From contig CANQCT010000003.1 of the NCBI GenBank assembly GCA_947589835.1, positions 1 to 58,766 on the forward strand: DNA of 58,766 nt, read 5' to 3'. The position numbers were made by a program, and so were the translations under genes. How positions within the stretch are numbered: the stretch's first letter is position 1; each line of letters starts with the position of its first letter. The notes under the pieces were generated by a model that saw only the letters and a list, made by a program, of their open reading frames with translations, searched no databases and had not been told where the DNA came from. This stretch comes from an uncultured Clostridia bacterium (GTDB lineage Bacteria > Bacillota > Clostridia > TANB77 > CAG-508). Below, one piece after another: positions 22,128-33,018 of the stretch.

Positions 22128-22853
22128 ATGAGAGGTTTTGCTAAAACAGATATTGGCAAAGCAAGAGAAATGAACCAAGATTATTACTATGTTTCAAGTC
22201 CAGAAAGTAATGTGCAACTATATATTTTAGCAGATGGAATGGGTGGCTATAACGGAGGAGATGTTGCAAGCAAACTTGCAGTAGAAACTGTAAAAAATTA
22301 CATAGAAAATAATTTTAACAAAATAGAACCACAAAAAGAGCAAATATTACAATTAGTAAAAAGTGCAGCAGAGTATGCAAACACTGCAGTTTATGAAAAA
22401 TCAAAAACATCAGAAGATTTACAAGGAATGGGTACTACTTTAGATATTTGTCTCATATATAATAATAAAGTATATATTGGACACGTTGGAGATAGTAGAA
22501 TATATCTTATTAGAAAAGACATAATTCGTAAGCTAACCAAAGATCATAGTTATGTACAAAAGTTACTTGAAGATGGGAAAATAACACGTGAAGAAGCAAA
22601 TCATCATCCTAAAAAGAATATGTTAATAAAAGCACTTGGCTGTACAGAATATGTAGAGCCAGATATTAGAGCAAGAAATATTGAAAAACAAGATATTTTA
22701 TTAATGTGCTCAGATGGTTTAACAAATATGGTGGAAGAAAGTGTTATTTACAAATTGGTAAAAGAAAATCCACAAACAGCACCAGAAAAACTGGTGGATT
22801 TAGCAAATGAAGCTGGGGGATATGACAATATAACTGTTATAACAATAATATAG
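22128..22853 (+). CDS. prpC: PP2C-family serine/threonine phosphatase
   Basis: TDIGKAREMNQDYYYV, ILADGMGGYNGGDVAS, HVGDSRIYLI. Confidence 0.95.
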   Translation: MRGFAKTDIGKAREMNQDYYYVSSPESNVQLYILADGMGGYNGGDVASKLAVETVKNYIENNFNKIEPQKEQILQLVKSAAEYANTAVYEKSKTSEDLQGMGTTLDICLIYNNKVYIGHVGDSRIYLIRKDIIRKLTKDHSYVQKLLEDGKITREEANHHPKKNMLIKALGCTEYVEPDIRARNIEKQDILLMCSDGLTNMVEESVIYKLVKENPQTAPEKLVDLANEAGGYDNITVITII

Positions 22854-22866
22854 GGGAGATAAATAT

Positions 22867-24837
22867 ATGAATATAGTAGGTAAAGTAATAGGGAATAGAT
22901 ATGAAATATTAGAAAAAATTGGAGAAGGTGGAATGGCAACTGTTTATAGGGCAAAAGATAATGTTCTTAAAAGATATGTTGCTGTAAAAGTATTAAGAGA
23001 TGAATTTATAACAGATGAAGAATTTATTAGAAGATTTAATACAGAAGCACAATCGGCAGCAAGCCTTACACATCCTAACATAGTTTCTATTTTTGATGTA
23101 GGGCATGAAGAAAACATATATTATATAGTTATGGAGCTAGTACAAGGAAAAACTTTAAAAGAAATAATAAACGAAGATGGAGTGCTACCTTGGAAATGGT
23201 CTGTAAACATTGCAATACAAGTAGCATCAGCCTTAGAAACAGCACACAAAAACAATATTATTCATAGAGATATAAAACCACATAACATTATAATTACAGA
23301 AGATGGAATTGCTAAAGTAACAGATTTTGGAATAGCAAAGGCAGTTTCAAATTCTACTATTACAGCATTTGGAACAACAATTGGTTCTGTTCATTACTTT
23401 TCACCAGAGCATGCACGTGGTGGATTTACAGATGCAAAATCAGATATTTACTCTTTAGGAGTAGTTATGTATGAAATGCTAACAGGCAGAGTTCCATTTG
23501 ATGCAGATACTCCAGTATCAATTGCACTAAAACATATGCAAGAAAAGCCTGTAGAACCAATAAAATTAAATCCTTCAATACCATATTCAATTAATAAAAT
23601 TATTATGAAAGCAATGGAAAAAGATATTAGCTTAAGATATCAAAATGCAACAGAGCTATTAAAAGATTTAAGTATGGCACTAAAAAATCCAGAAGGAAAC
23701 TTTGTTAAAAGTAATGCAGAAAGTATGCAATATACTCAAAGAGTTCCAACCATAGGAGATGAAGTAAATATGGAAAGTGATGATAAAAAAGAATATAAAG
23801 AAAAAACAGGTGGGCATGTTTCAAAACATCCAAAAGCTAAAAAAATATGGATAACAGTTATTATAGTTTGCATTATTGCATTAATTCCTGTTATAGGGTT
23901 TTTTGGAACACAGCTACTTTTAGAGGCAGGCCAACCAAAGGATGTAAACTTGCCAAACTTAGTAGGCAAAACATTAAATGAAGCAAAAGCATTACTAAGC
24001 AATACACAAATAACTATTGAAACAGAAGAAGAATACAACGAAGAAGTTGAAGAAGGTCAAATCTTTTATCAAGAGCCTCCATATATAGAAGGATACCAAG
24101 TAAAAGAAAATAGTAGCATTAAAGTAAAAATTAGCAAAGGTACCGAAATGGTAACAATGAAAAAAGTAGTTGGTATGAAATTTGAAGAAGCAGAAGCACT
24201 AATAGAAAATGAACTACACTTAAAAATAGAGAAAAAAGAAGAAACAAGCAAAACAGTAGAAGCAGGTGTTGTAATAAAACAAACTCCAGAAGAAGGAGAA
24301 GAAGTAAAAGTTGGCTCCACAGTAGAAGTTACTGTAAGCACAGGTACAGGAATAAAACAATTATCAGTACCTTATGTAATAGGAGATACAGAAGCAGATG
24401 CTAAGAAAAAGCTTCAAGGCTTAGATGTAACTATTGTTTATGAAGAAGATACAACAAAAGTAGATGGAAGAGTATTAAAACAAAGCATAGAAGCAGGAAC
24501 AACAGTTGATGAAAAAACAAAAATTAATATTACAGTAAATAGAATAGAAGCTATTAAAACAGGAATTATTAACTTAAACTTAAAATCATTATTAGGAGCT
24601 AATGCACAAATAGATGTAGATGAAGAAGGAAATGAAATAAATCCAACAGTAGGATTAAAAATAACAGTAAATGATGAAGTAGTATATTCTTCTACTCATC
24701 GTAAAGATGAAACAAATATTACAGCAAATGTTTCAGGAAAAGGAACTGTTACAATTAAAATCTTAGTAGATGATGTAAGAATAGATATGAAACAATTTGA
24801 CTTAAGTGTAGAAAATCCAGTACTTACTATTGATTAA
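22867..24837 (+). CDS. prkC: PASTA-domain Ser/Thr kinase PrkC
   Basis: HRDIKPHNIIITEDGIAKVTDFGIAKAV, TM segment, three PASTA repeats. Confidence 0.96.
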   Translation: MNIVGKVIGNRYEILEKIGEGGMATVYRAKDNVLKRYVAVKVLRDEFITDEEFIRRFNTEAQSAASLTHPNIVSIFDVGHEENIYYIVMELVQGKTLKEIINEDGVLPWKWSVNIAIQVASALETAHKNNIIHRDIKPHNIIITEDGIAKVTDFGIAKAVSNSTITAFGTTIGSVHYFSPEHARGGFTDAKSDIYSLGVVMYEMLTGRVPFDADTPVSIALKHMQEKPVEPIKLNPSIPYSINKIIMKAMEKDISLRYQNATELLKDLSMALKNPEGNFVKSNAESMQYTQRVPTIGDEVNMESDDKKEYKEKTGGHVSKHPKAKKIWITVIIVCIIALIPVIGFFGTQLLLEAGQPKDVNLPNLVGKTLNEAKALLSNTQITIETEEEYNEEVEEGQIFYQEPPYIEGYQVKENSSIKVKISKGTEMVTMKKVVGMKFEEAEALIENELHLKIEKKEETSKTVEAGVVIKQTPEEGEEVKVGSTVEVTVSTGTGIKQLSVPYVIGDTEADAKKKLQGLDVTIVYEEDTTKVDGRVLKQSIEAGTTVDEKTKINITVNRIEAIKTGIINLNLKSLLGANAQIDVDEEGNEINPTVGLKITVNDEVVYSSTHRKDETNITANVSGKGTVTIKILVDDVRIDMKQFDLSVENPVLTID

Positions 24838-24990
24838 GTCTATGACTAACAGCTTTAAAATTATCCGCCACGCGCTAAACGTACGATATATGTTTTTTAT
24901 TATCTAAAACACAAAAAAATATATAATCGTGAAGCAAGTGGCTACTCTAAAAATCTTATTATATAAGACATTAATAAAAGGAGCCCCAAA

Positions 24991-25875
24991 ATGCCAAATG
25001 GAATAATTATTTCTGCAAGTTCTAACTTATATCAAATAGAAGTAGAAAATAAAATATATAATTGCACTGCTAGAGGAAAGTTCAAAAAAGAAGGAACTAG
25101 TCCTCTAGTAGGAGATAAAGTAGAAATCACAATATCAAATGAAGAAAAAAATGAGGGAGTTATTGAACAAATATTGCCTAGATATAACGAAATAAAACGC
25201 CCTAAAATGGCAAATTTAACTGAGCTAATTTTAGTTGTTTCAATGAAAATGCCGTCACCTGATTTATTATTATTAGATAAAGAGCTAGCCTTTGCAAAAT
25301 GGCTTAATATAAATACAGTAATTTGCTTTAATAAAATAGATTTATCAGAGCAAGAAGAAGTAAAAAAACTAAGTGAAATATATAAAAATATAGGATATAC
25401 TGTAATAGAAGCAAATGCCAAAAGTGAAGAGCAAGTAGAAAAAATAAAACCATTTTTAAAAAATAACATTACTGCATTTGCCGGAAATTCAGGGGTAGGA
25501 AAATCAACATTAACAAATAGCATTTTTAAAACTGAATTAACAGCAGAAGGTATTATTAGTAACAAAAACAAAAAAGGAAAAAACACAACTACAACTGTAA
25601 CATTATATAAATATGATAATAACTCATATATTGCAGATACTCCGGGCTTTTCTACTTTAGAATTAACCGAAATTTCATCAAGTGAATTAGATAAATACTT
25701 TATAGAATTTTTACCATATTTAAATAAATGTGAATTTGGTGGATGTAGCCATATTAAAGAAGAAAAATGCGGAGTAAAAGAAGCTTTGCAAAATGGAAAA
25801 ATATCATTACAAAGATACCAAAATTATCAAAAAATATATGAAGAATTAAAAGAAAGGGAGAAAAATAAATGGTAG
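24991..25875 (+). CDS. rsgA: Small ribosomal subunit GTPase RsgA
   Basis: GNSGVGKSTLTNSIF, zinc knuckle CEFGGCSHIKEEKCGV. Confidence 0.95.
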   Translation: MPNGIIISASSNLYQIEVENKIYNCTARGKFKKEGTSPLVGDKVEITISNEEKNEGVIEQILPRYNEIKRPKMANLTELILVVSMKMPSPDLLLLDKELAFAKWLNINTVICFNKIDLSEQEEVKKLSEIYKNIGYTVIEANAKSEEQVEKIKPFLKNNITAFAGNSGVGKSTLTNSIFKTELTAEGIISNKNKKGKNTTTTVTLYKYDNNSYIADTPGFSTLELTEISSSELDKYFIEFLPYLNKCEFGGCSHIKEEKCGVKEALQNGKISLQRYQNYQKIYEELKEREKNKW

Positions 25876-26528
25876 AAGTGTCAGCATCTATTTTAAGTAT
25901 GAAAAATGAAAATGCAATTAAAACTTTATACAATTTAGAAACTTCAGGAATAGATTATTTTCATATAGATGTTATGGACGGAAAATTTGTTAGCGCTGAT
26001 ACTACTAGTAAAATGCTAGAATACTGTGAATATTTAAATAGTATTTCAAATTTGCCATTAGATGTTCACCTAATGGTAGAAGATGCAAAAAGCTATATAA
26101 GTAGCTTTTTGGTATTTGAGCCAAATATAATTACTGTTCATTTAGAAGCTGCAAAAAGTAAACAAGAACTATTAGAATGGATAAATTATATTAAAGAAAA
26201 GAATGTAAGAGTAGGAATTTCCATTAAGCCAAACACTAAAATAGATGAAATACTAGAATACTTACCATTTATACATATAGTTTTAGTAATGACAGTAGAG
26301 CCAGGAAAAGGTGGACAAGAGTTAATTCCAAGTACAATACAAAAAATTAAAGAATTAAGTAATTATATTAAGCAAAATAATTTAGAAGTAGATATTGAAG
26401 CAGATGGAGGAATTAATGAGGAAAATGTAGCAATGTTAAGAGATGCTGGAGTTAATATTATAGTAGCAGGCAGTAGCATTACAAACTCAAACAACTTTAA
26501 AGAAACTGTAACAAAGTTAAAAATATAA
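25869..26528 (+). CDS. rpe: Ribulose-phosphate 3-epimerase
   Basis: HIDVMDGKFV, LDVHLMV, VMTVEPGKGGQ, DGGINEENV. Confidence 0.95.
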   Translation: MVEVSASILSMKNENAIKTLYNLETSGIDYFHIDVMDGKFVSADTTSKMLEYCEYLNSISNLPLDVHLMVEDAKSYISSFLVFEPNIITVHLEAAKSKQELLEWINYIKEKNVRVGISIKPNTKIDEILEYLPFIHIVLVMTVEPGKGGQELIPSTIQKIKELSNYIKQNNLEVDIEADGGINEENVAMLRDAGVNIIVAGSSITNSNNFKETVTKLKI

Positions 26529-26577
26529 ATTATTTGTTAGCAGTTTAGCTACCAACAAATAATTTATAAGTTAAAAT

Positions 26578-26610
26578 AAAAAATCGTTTGCTTTGCAAAC
26601 GATTTTTTAA
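26578..26610. terminator. Bidirectional terminator AAAAAATCGTTTGC-ttt-GCAAACGATTTTTT
   Basis: Perfect inverted repeat between convergent genes. Confidence 0.85.
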
Positions 26611-26615
26611 AAAGC

Positions 26616-27743
26616 TTATTTTGTAGTTTCAGTAGCTTCAACATTTTCTACTTTTTTCTTTGAAAACAAAGCAAAAAGTATAAGTCCATAACCGAAAACA
26701 ATTGTAAAAATTGAAATCCACGAGCCTACATAAGGTATTAATTGTAATAACCATATAACAGCAACTGTAGCATAACATAATAAAATAGTTTTCATCTTTG
26801 TTTTACTCTTTAACTTATTAGCCAAATAATTTCCAACTGCAATTCCTAAAATAGAAATTGTAATAGATAGCATTAAAACATATATAGCAAGTAATGCAAT
26901 ACCTAAATATAAAAATAATCCTGCTGCAAGTACTATAACAGAAATAATAGGAACTAAAACCACGCCTAAAATTCCAACAGTTGCAGTAGCAAATGACCTT
27001 TTACTTAAACAGTAAGTTAATTTATCTGCTGCTTTAGGTATTAAATTAATAATTAAAGCAATAACAACAGCTGAGTATGCAAAAACGTTAATAAATGAAA
27101 GCACATACATTTTAACAATTTCGCTTGCAGATAGTTGCTCATTTTTTACCTCAGTAAATTTAACTTCACCTTTAACAGCATTTTCAGGAATGCTTGCTTG
27201 ATTATTAGATGTATAATGCAAATTACCTTTAATTAAATCCTGGCCATCCTCTTTAAAATTAAGGTTAGCTGCTGAAATATACGCATCTTTTACAATATTT
27301 CCACCTATGTAGCAATTATTTGTATAAAGCTTTAAATCTCTGTAAATATTACCTTTTTCATCTAGTTTAAAATTTTGAGCAAGTCCGTAAATATCAACAG
27401 TTTTTCCCTTTACAGTAAAATCAGTTGCATAAGCAAAAACATTTCCATCAATTATTGCAGAATTTTCTATTGTTAAAGTATTTGCTAAAACAAACAAATC
27501 TCCAATAATTTCACCTTTAATTGAAACATTTTGACCATAAACAAAAACATTACCATCAACTGCATTATCAATAACAACATTGGTGTCAGCTAAGTATAAA
27601 TCTGTATTAACAATAGAAAGCTGAGGACTGCTGCTTTGGTTTCCTTCTTGCGTAGTATTTGATGTACTAGTTGCCATACAAACTGAAGAAAAACATAAAA
27701 ATAATATAAAACATAAGCATAAAATTTTTCTTAAATTTAGCAT
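26616..27743 (-). CDS. Polymer-forming (bactofilin-like) membrane protein
   Basis: Signal peptide, repetitive beta region (DGNVFVYGQNVSIKGEIIGDLFVLANTLTIENSAIIDGNVFAYA), four C-terminal TMs. Confidence 0.7.
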   Translation of the reverse strand: MLNLRKILCLCFILFLCFSSVCMATSTSNTTQEGNQSSSPQLSIVNTDLYLADTNVVIDNAVDGNVFVYGQNVSIKGEIIGDLFVLANTLTIENSAIIDGNVFAYATDFTVKGKTVDIYGLAQNFKLDEKGNIYRDLKLYTNNCYIGGNIVKDAYISAANLNFKEDGQDLIKGNLHYTSNNQASIPENAVKGEVKFTEVKNEQLSASEIVKMYVLSFINVFAYSAVVIALIINLIPKAADKLTYCLSKRSFATATVGILGVVLVPIISVIVLAAGLFLYLGIALLAIYVLMLSITISILGIAVGNYLANKLKSKTKMKTILLCYATVAVIWLLQLIPYVGSWISIFTIVFGYGLILFALFSKKKVENVEATETTK

Positions 27744-27910
27744 AAAAAAAACCTCCTTTATAAGTATATAATATATATCTTATACGGGAGAAAGTCAAGA
27801 ATATGCATTAAATAACAGAAAATAAAGATTAAATTTTTCAATTTTGCTAATAATAGATTAAATAAGTTTCTAAGACAATACTAATATATAATAGTTGTAG
27901 TTATATTAAA

Positions 27911-28024
27911 GCTTAAATAGTACTAGTTTTCTTGTTTTTCAAATTGCCCGTTGCAGGAGTAAATTCAAAGAAGAAATGTCAGAACGGGACCTCTCAAAAC
28001 TGCGAAAAATAGTACTATTTAAGC
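27911..28024 (+). repeat. Repeat family A, copy 3
   Basis: Stem GCTTAAATAGTACT / AGTACTATTTAAGC. Confidence 0.9.
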
Positions 28025-28073
28025 TATATAAAATGATGTTGTAATCTAAAAAAGTTTTTTAAATAACAGCTAT

Positions 28074-28232
28074 TTAATTGTCTTTGTATTGTTTAAGTTT
28101 AGGTGCACTTGCTTCAACAAAATACGCACAAGAAGAATTTTTGGTATTTATCTTATGACTGCTTATATTTTCAAAAGAACACTTACCATCTTTTTGATAA
28201 ATACAATTTTCTAAACAATTAATATTTGTCAA
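28074..28232 (-). CDS. Small Cys-containing protein (52 aa), TTG start
   Basis: LTNINCLENCIYQKDGKCSFENISSHKINTKNSSCAYFVEASAPKLKQYKDN; SD GAGGTGATTG; not in ORF track. Confidence 0.6.
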   Translation of the reverse strand: MTNINCLENCIYQKDGKCSFENISSHKINTKNSSCAYFVEASAPKLKQYKDN

Positions 28233-28322
28233 AACAATCACCTCAATTATGTAGTATGTAATAAAAATAAAAAAATATACATTTTTATATAATATAGTTT
28301 AAAACTATGCACTAAAAAATAT

Positions 28323-28952
28323 TTACTTTAAATTTCTTTCGCAAATTTCAAAAATAGGGCAATTACTACATTTAGGGTTTCTAGCAGTACAAGTACTTCT
28401 ACCATGATAAATTAATACATGATTTACATCTTTATAATATTCTTTTGGAAGAGCTTTTAATAAGTCTTGTTCAATTTTTTCTGGTTCAGATTGCTTAGAA
28501 AAACCAATTCTATTTGAAATTCTTTTTACATGTGTATCAACTGCAATTCCTTGAGGATTATCAAAAGCTTCAAGCATAATAACATTAGCACTTTTTCTAC
28601 CAACTCCGGGAATAGTAATTAATTCTTCCATAGTATGCGGAACTTCACCATTAAAATCATTTAAAAGCTTTTGACTTGCAAGCTTCATATTTTTAGCTTT
28701 ATTTTTGTAAAAACCGCAAGGGTGCACAAGTTTTTCTAATTCTTCTATTGGAGCATTTGCCATTTTTTCAGGAGTATTGTATTTAGCAAAAATGCTTGGT
28801 GTAGTTAAATTAACTCTTTCATCTGTGCATTGAGCAGAAAGCATTACAGCAATCATCATTTCAAAAGGCGTTTTAAAATCTAAACTGCATTTAGCTTCTG
28901 GGTAAGCTTTTATTAATTTTTTAATAATTTCTATTGATATATCCTTTTTCAT
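28323..28952 (-). CDS. nth: Endonuclease III
   Basis: LSAQCTDERVN, HhH LITIPGVGRKSANVIML, FeS C..C..C..C at C-terminus. Confidence 0.97.
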   Translation of the reverse strand: MKKDISIEIIKKLIKAYPEAKCSLDFKTPFEMMIAVMLSAQCTDERVNLTTPSIFAKYNTPEKMANAPIEELEKLVHPCGFYKNKAKNMKLASQKLLNDFNGEVPHTMEELITIPGVGRKSANVIMLEAFDNPQGIAVDTHVKRISNRIGFSKQSEPEKIEQDLLKALPKEYYKDVNHVLIYHGRSTCTARNPKCSNCPIFEICERNLK

Positions 28953-29089
28953 AATTATAAAAATCCTTCCTAATTATGTATTTGTATAATAATTGTTTAA
29001 TATTATTAAAACACAAAAATCTACATTATTCAACAAAAATGTAAAACAAAAAAACAAACCCCAGAAAAACTGGGGCTTGAAAGAACTTT

Positions 29090-29362
29090 TTACAGTTCTT
29101 TTTCTTTCTTAGCTTGAACTAACGAGCTAAGGAAGGAGCAAATCGCGAAGCCAGAGACGATGAAGTAAAAGCTTGCCATGAGTATTTTGCCCGATTTTGT
29201 GTCCTGGTCTTCGTTTAGGATTTTAATCCAACGAAGGTAGAATGGTATTTCACTTCCGTCATCGTCGTTGTTATCACCAGTGATGGCGAAAAGAACACCA
29301 TTCATAAAGATAACAAATGAGGCAAGCAGGATACCAATGACCAATAATGAAGCTGTTAACAT
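29090..29362 (-). CDS. Hypothetical two-TM protein (90 aa)
   Basis: ORF with AAGGAGG SD; GC-richer codon choice than neighbours. Confidence 0.6.
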   Translation of the reverse strand: MLTASLLVIGILLASFVIFMNGVLFAITGDNNDDDGSEIPFYLRWIKILNEDQDTKSGKILMASFYFIVSGFAICSFLSSLVQAKKEKEL

Positions 29363-29595
29363 GAGATTTCCTCCTTAAATATTTAGTATACAATAATTAT
29401 ATCATATATTTAGCTAAAAATCAAAAAAAGAAAAACATAAAGTGGTAACAAATAAGAAAAAAAATAATATAATATAAAAGAAATCGTTTAATAAGTAATA
29501 ATTGTAACTTATAATAAAAAGAAGAATATAGCTGAATTTCTTATATAAAAATAAAAAAATTATATAAATAAAAAAAGATAGGGGGAAATAGAAAA

Positions 29596-29748
29596 ATGTT
29601 AGGAGCTTTAAAAAAGACTATTGGTGTGTGTTTAATTGGATTAGGACTTGGTATATTACTTGTATTATTACTTCCTCTATCTGGTTGGCTATTTGCTATT
29701 GGAGTAACAATTATTATAGTTGGACTTATGTGGCTATCTTGCAAATAA
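29596..29748 (+). CDS. 50-aa hydrophobic membrane peptide
   Basis: MLGALKKTIGVCLIGLGLGILLVLLLPLSGWLFAIGVTIIIVGLMWLSCK, upstream AGGGGGAAA; not in ORF track. Confidence 0.65.
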   Translation: MLGALKKTIGVCLIGLGLGILLVLLLPLSGWLFAIGVTIIIVGLMWLSCK

Positions 29749-29846
29749 TATAGTTAGACTTATATGAGTATTTTACAAATAATATAACTAAACTTATGTT
29801 GCTATTTTTTGCAAGTAAGAAATAAACAAAAGGGAGTGAAGAAAAT

Positions 29847-29924
29847 ATGACAATTGTTGTAAAAAAAGTTCCAAAATGTTTACGAGGTATTGTGAAATTA
29901 TTATTTGGAATTAAAGACAAATGA
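29847..29924 (+). CDS. spoVM: Stage V sporulation protein M, amphipathic helix peptide
   Basis: MTIVVKKVPKCLRGIVKLLFGIKDK; compare B. subtilis MKFYTIKLPKFLGGIVRAMLGSFRKD; next to rpmB as in Firmicutes synteny; not in ORF track. Confidence 0.88.
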   Translation: MTIVVKKVPKCLRGIVKLLFGIKDK

Positions 29925-30135
29925 TACATAGGTGTAAAAACAAAGTAAGGCTAAAAAATAGAAAAAAACTTTTTTTACTTAAGCTCACCTCTTAATGAGC
30001 CTGTGTGTCTATTAATGTGTGGTTATAACACAAAAAAGGCTATTTATTTAATAGCCTTAATTTTATATTTATCAAATATAATAATTTGTGAGTGACAAAG
30101 TCACTAATTTAAATTATTTATAGTTTTTAAAATTA

Positions 30136-30333
30136 TTAAGCTCTAACTACTTTACCAGAACGTAAGCATTTTGCACATGCATGAATTGTTTTAGTTTCAC
30201 CATTTACAATTGCTTTTACTCTTCTTAAATTTGCTTTAAAAGTTCTAGTACTTCTTCTACTAACATGAGAACGAGCAATACTAATTTTATTTCCATAAGA
30301 TAATGATTTTCCGCAAATATCACATTTTGCCAT
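30136..30333 (-). CDS. rpmB: 50S ribosomal protein L28
   Basis: MAKCDICGKSLSYGNKISIARSHVSRRSTRTFKANLRRVKA. Confidence 0.95.
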   Translation of the reverse strand: MAKCDICGKSLSYGNKISIARSHVSRRSTRTFKANLRRVKAIVNGETKTIHACAKCLRSGKVVRA

Positions 30334-30455
30334 TGTGATGCACCTCCTATATGCAAAATCTAAAATTGACTATTTATAAATATAACACAAATTTACAAAA
30401 AAAACAATACTTTTTTAAAAATATTTATTATCCCGTTATTAGTTATGGCTAACTC

Positions 30456-30573
30456 GCTTAGAAATAGTACTAGTTTTCTTGTTTTTCAAATTGCCCGTTG
30501 CAGTAGTAGGCTCAAAGAAGAATATTCAGAACGGGACCTCTCAAAACTGCGAAAAATAGTACTATTTCTAAGC
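30456..30573 (+). repeat. Repeat family A, copy 4
   Basis: Stem GCTTAGAAATAGTACT / AGTACTATTTCTAAGC. Confidence 0.9.
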
Positions 30574-30688
30574 TTTAATGTAATTATAACTATTAACTTA
30601 TAACATTATACTTGCAATTTATTTTTTTTGTGATACAATAAGTTAGAAAAAATATAGAATATATGTTTTGTATAAAAAGGAGAAAAAA

Positions 30689-31306
30689 ATGATATCATTT
30701 ATAAAAGGAATTTTAGAAGTAAAAACAAATGGATATGTAGTTATAGAAACTACAAGTGGAATAGGCTATAAAATTTATATGCCACAAAGTGATATTTCAA
30801 AACTGCCAGAAATAGGAGAAAATGTAAAAGTACATACTTTTATGAGAGTAAGAGAAGATGATATTAGTTTATATGGCTTTAACACAAATGAAGAACTTCG
30901 TATGTTTGAACTACTACTAAATGTAAGTGGAATAGGAGCAAAAGTAGCACTTACAATATTATCAAATGTTACACCATCTGGATTTGCCATAGCAGTTATA
31001 TCAAATGATGTAAATATATTAAAAAAACTACCAGGAATTGGATCAAAAACTGCACAAAGGGTTATTTTAGAACTAAAAGATAAACTAAAAAAAGAACAAG
31101 AATTAACTTCAGAAGAAACAGAGGAAAAATCAAACTTACAAGATGTTATATCAAATGATGAAAAAATATCTGAAGCTGTTAGTGCACTTCAAGTACTTGG
31201 CTACAGCAGAAAAGAAATAGCAGATGCCTTAAAGAATATCGATTCATCATTATCAGTAGAAGATATTATTAGAAAAGGTTTAGGAAATTTATCTAAAGGA
31301 ATTTAA
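30689..31306 (+). CDS. ruvA: Holliday junction branch migration protein RuvA
   Basis: MISFIKGILEVKTNGYVVIETTSGIGYKIYMP, LLNVSGIGAKVALTIL, KLPGIGSKTAQRVILELKDKL. Confidence 0.95.
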   Translation: MISFIKGILEVKTNGYVVIETTSGIGYKIYMPQSDISKLPEIGENVKVHTFMRVREDDISLYGFNTNEELRMFELLLNVSGIGAKVALTILSNVTPSGFAIAVISNDVNILKKLPGIGSKTAQRVILELKDKLKKEQELTSEETEEKSNLQDVISNDEKISEAVSALQVLGYSRKEIADALKNIDSSLSVEDIIRKGLGNLSKGI

Positions 31307-31377
31307 AATATAAAAAGTTATATTAATTATTTTTGCAAATTAATCAAGCAATATATTACAAAAAAGAAGGGAAGAAT

Positions 31378-32623
31378 ATGGATTTAAGTAAGCCACTTGC
31401 ATATAGAATGAGTCCAAAAACATTGGATGACTATGTTGGACAAGAACACATATTAGGCAAAGATAAAATTTTATATAGAACAATTAAAGCAGATAGACTT
31501 TCTAGCATTATTTTGTGGGGACCACCTGGCTGTGGAAAAACCTCTCTTGCTAGAGTAATTAGTAACACTACTAAATACAAATTTTTAAAAATAAATGCTG
31601 TAACATCAGGTGTAGCAGATATAAAAAATGCAGTAGAAACAGCTCAAAATACATTACTTAACCCATCTGGTAGATGCATTCTATTTATAGATGAAATTCA
31701 TCGTTTTAATAAATTACAGCAAGATGCACTTTTACCTTATGTAGAAAATGGAACAGTAATTTTAATAGGTGCTACAACGGAAAATCCATACTTTGAAGTA
31801 AACAAGGCTTTAATTTCAAGGTCAATGGTATTTCATTTAAACCCATTAACAGAAGAAGATATATTTAATGTTTTAAAAAAATCATTAACAGCAGAAGATG
31901 GACTTAAAAGCTATAACATTCAAATAGAAGATAGCACTTTAAGAAAAATAGCCGAAACTTCTAATGGAGATGTTAGAACTGCTTTAAATGGCTTAGAAGT
32001 AGCAGTATTAACTACACAAATGGGCGAAAATGGAGTAATTACAATTACAGATGAAATAGCCAAAGAATGTGTAAAAACAAGAAAAGCAGTATTTGATAAA
32101 AACGGAGATAGCCATTACGATAATATTAGTGCATTTATTAAATCTATGCGTGGAAGCGATCCAGATGCAGCAATTTTTTACTTAGCAAGAGCATTAAATG
32201 CAGGTGAGGACCCAGTATTTATGGCAAGAAGAATTGTAATTTGTGCAGCAGAAGATGTTGGAATGGCAAATCCAAATGCATTAGTTGTTGCAACATCAGC
32301 AATGCAAGCAGTTACAGCAGTAGGTATGCCAGAAGCAAGAATTATTTTAGCAGAGGCAACCGTATATGTAGCAACATCTAAAAAATCAAATTGTGCTTAT
32401 TTAGCAATTGAAAAAGCTTTACAAGACGTAGCAAATAAAGACACAGGTACAATACCAATGCACATTAGAAATGCACCTGCTGAGCGGAATGGCAAAAGAA
32501 GGTTATGGAGTAGGGTATAAATATCCACATGACTTCCAAGGTCACTATGTTGAGCAACAATATTTGCCAGATAAAATGCTTGGAACAAAATATTATATAA
32601 AAGATGACACAATTGAAGATTAA
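31378..32623 (+). CDS. rarA: Replication-associated recombination protein RarA (MgsA/WRNIP1 family), +1 shift at CGG 32485-32487
   Basis: WGPPGCGKTSLARVI, LFIDEIHRFNKLQQDALLPYVE; skipping C32485 gives NAPAEGMAKEGYGVGYKYPHDFQGHYVEQQYLPDKMLGTKYYIKDDTIED*. Confidence 0.93.
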
Positions 32624-32700
32624 AAATAAACCCCGCAAATATTAAATTTGCGGGGTGCTTTGATCAATTATCATCAAAGCCCTCTGGAGTCATATAAATG

Positions 32701-32874
32701 CTAAATAAGGTCCTCAGATGAATCATCATCTACACACATAGCTTTGTGCTCTTCCCAGGAAATACTTTCCTGCCGGGCACGTTCACGAGCCTGTTCTCTT
32801 TCATACTCAGCCCACATAGAAATAATCTCTTCATCAGTAGGGTAAGTATGAAGATTAGAGTTGCCTTTGCACAT
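32701..32874 (-). CDS. Small acidic hypothetical protein (57 aa)
   Basis: MCKGNSNLHTYPTDEEIISMWAEYEREQARERARQESISWEEHKAMCVDDDSSEDLI with AAAGGAGT SD; the ORF listed at 32730-32936 is the wrong frame. Confidence 0.6.
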   Translation of the reverse strand: MCKGNSNLHTYPTDEEIISMWAEYEREQARERARQESISWEEHKAMCVDDDSSEDLI

Positions 32875-32994
32875 TTTTGAAACTCCTTTCTAAAATGAGA
32901 TGATGAAATTATAGCATTGCGAATAAAAATAGTCAATATTTTTTATTAGATTTTATTTCTCAGAATTTATTGGATAATAGTTTTATGGTTAATT

Positions 32995-33018
32995 GCTCGA
33001 ATAGTACTATTTCTAAGC
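32995..33018 (+). repeat. Coreless repeat-A remnant with mismatched stem arms
   Basis: GCTCGAATAGTACTATTTCTAAGC; right part identical to copy 4 for ~44 nt. Confidence 0.75.

Noticed and set aside
30689-32623. rarA as a misannotated ruvB
   Set aside because: Sequence has the RarA/MgsA/WRNIP1 pattern (LFIDEIHRFNKLQQDALLPYVE, GEDPVFMARRIVICAAEDVGMANP), not RuvB.
32730-32936. ORF 32730-32936 minus
   Set aside because: Overlaps in another frame a better ORF (32701-32874) that has an SD and a sensible composition.
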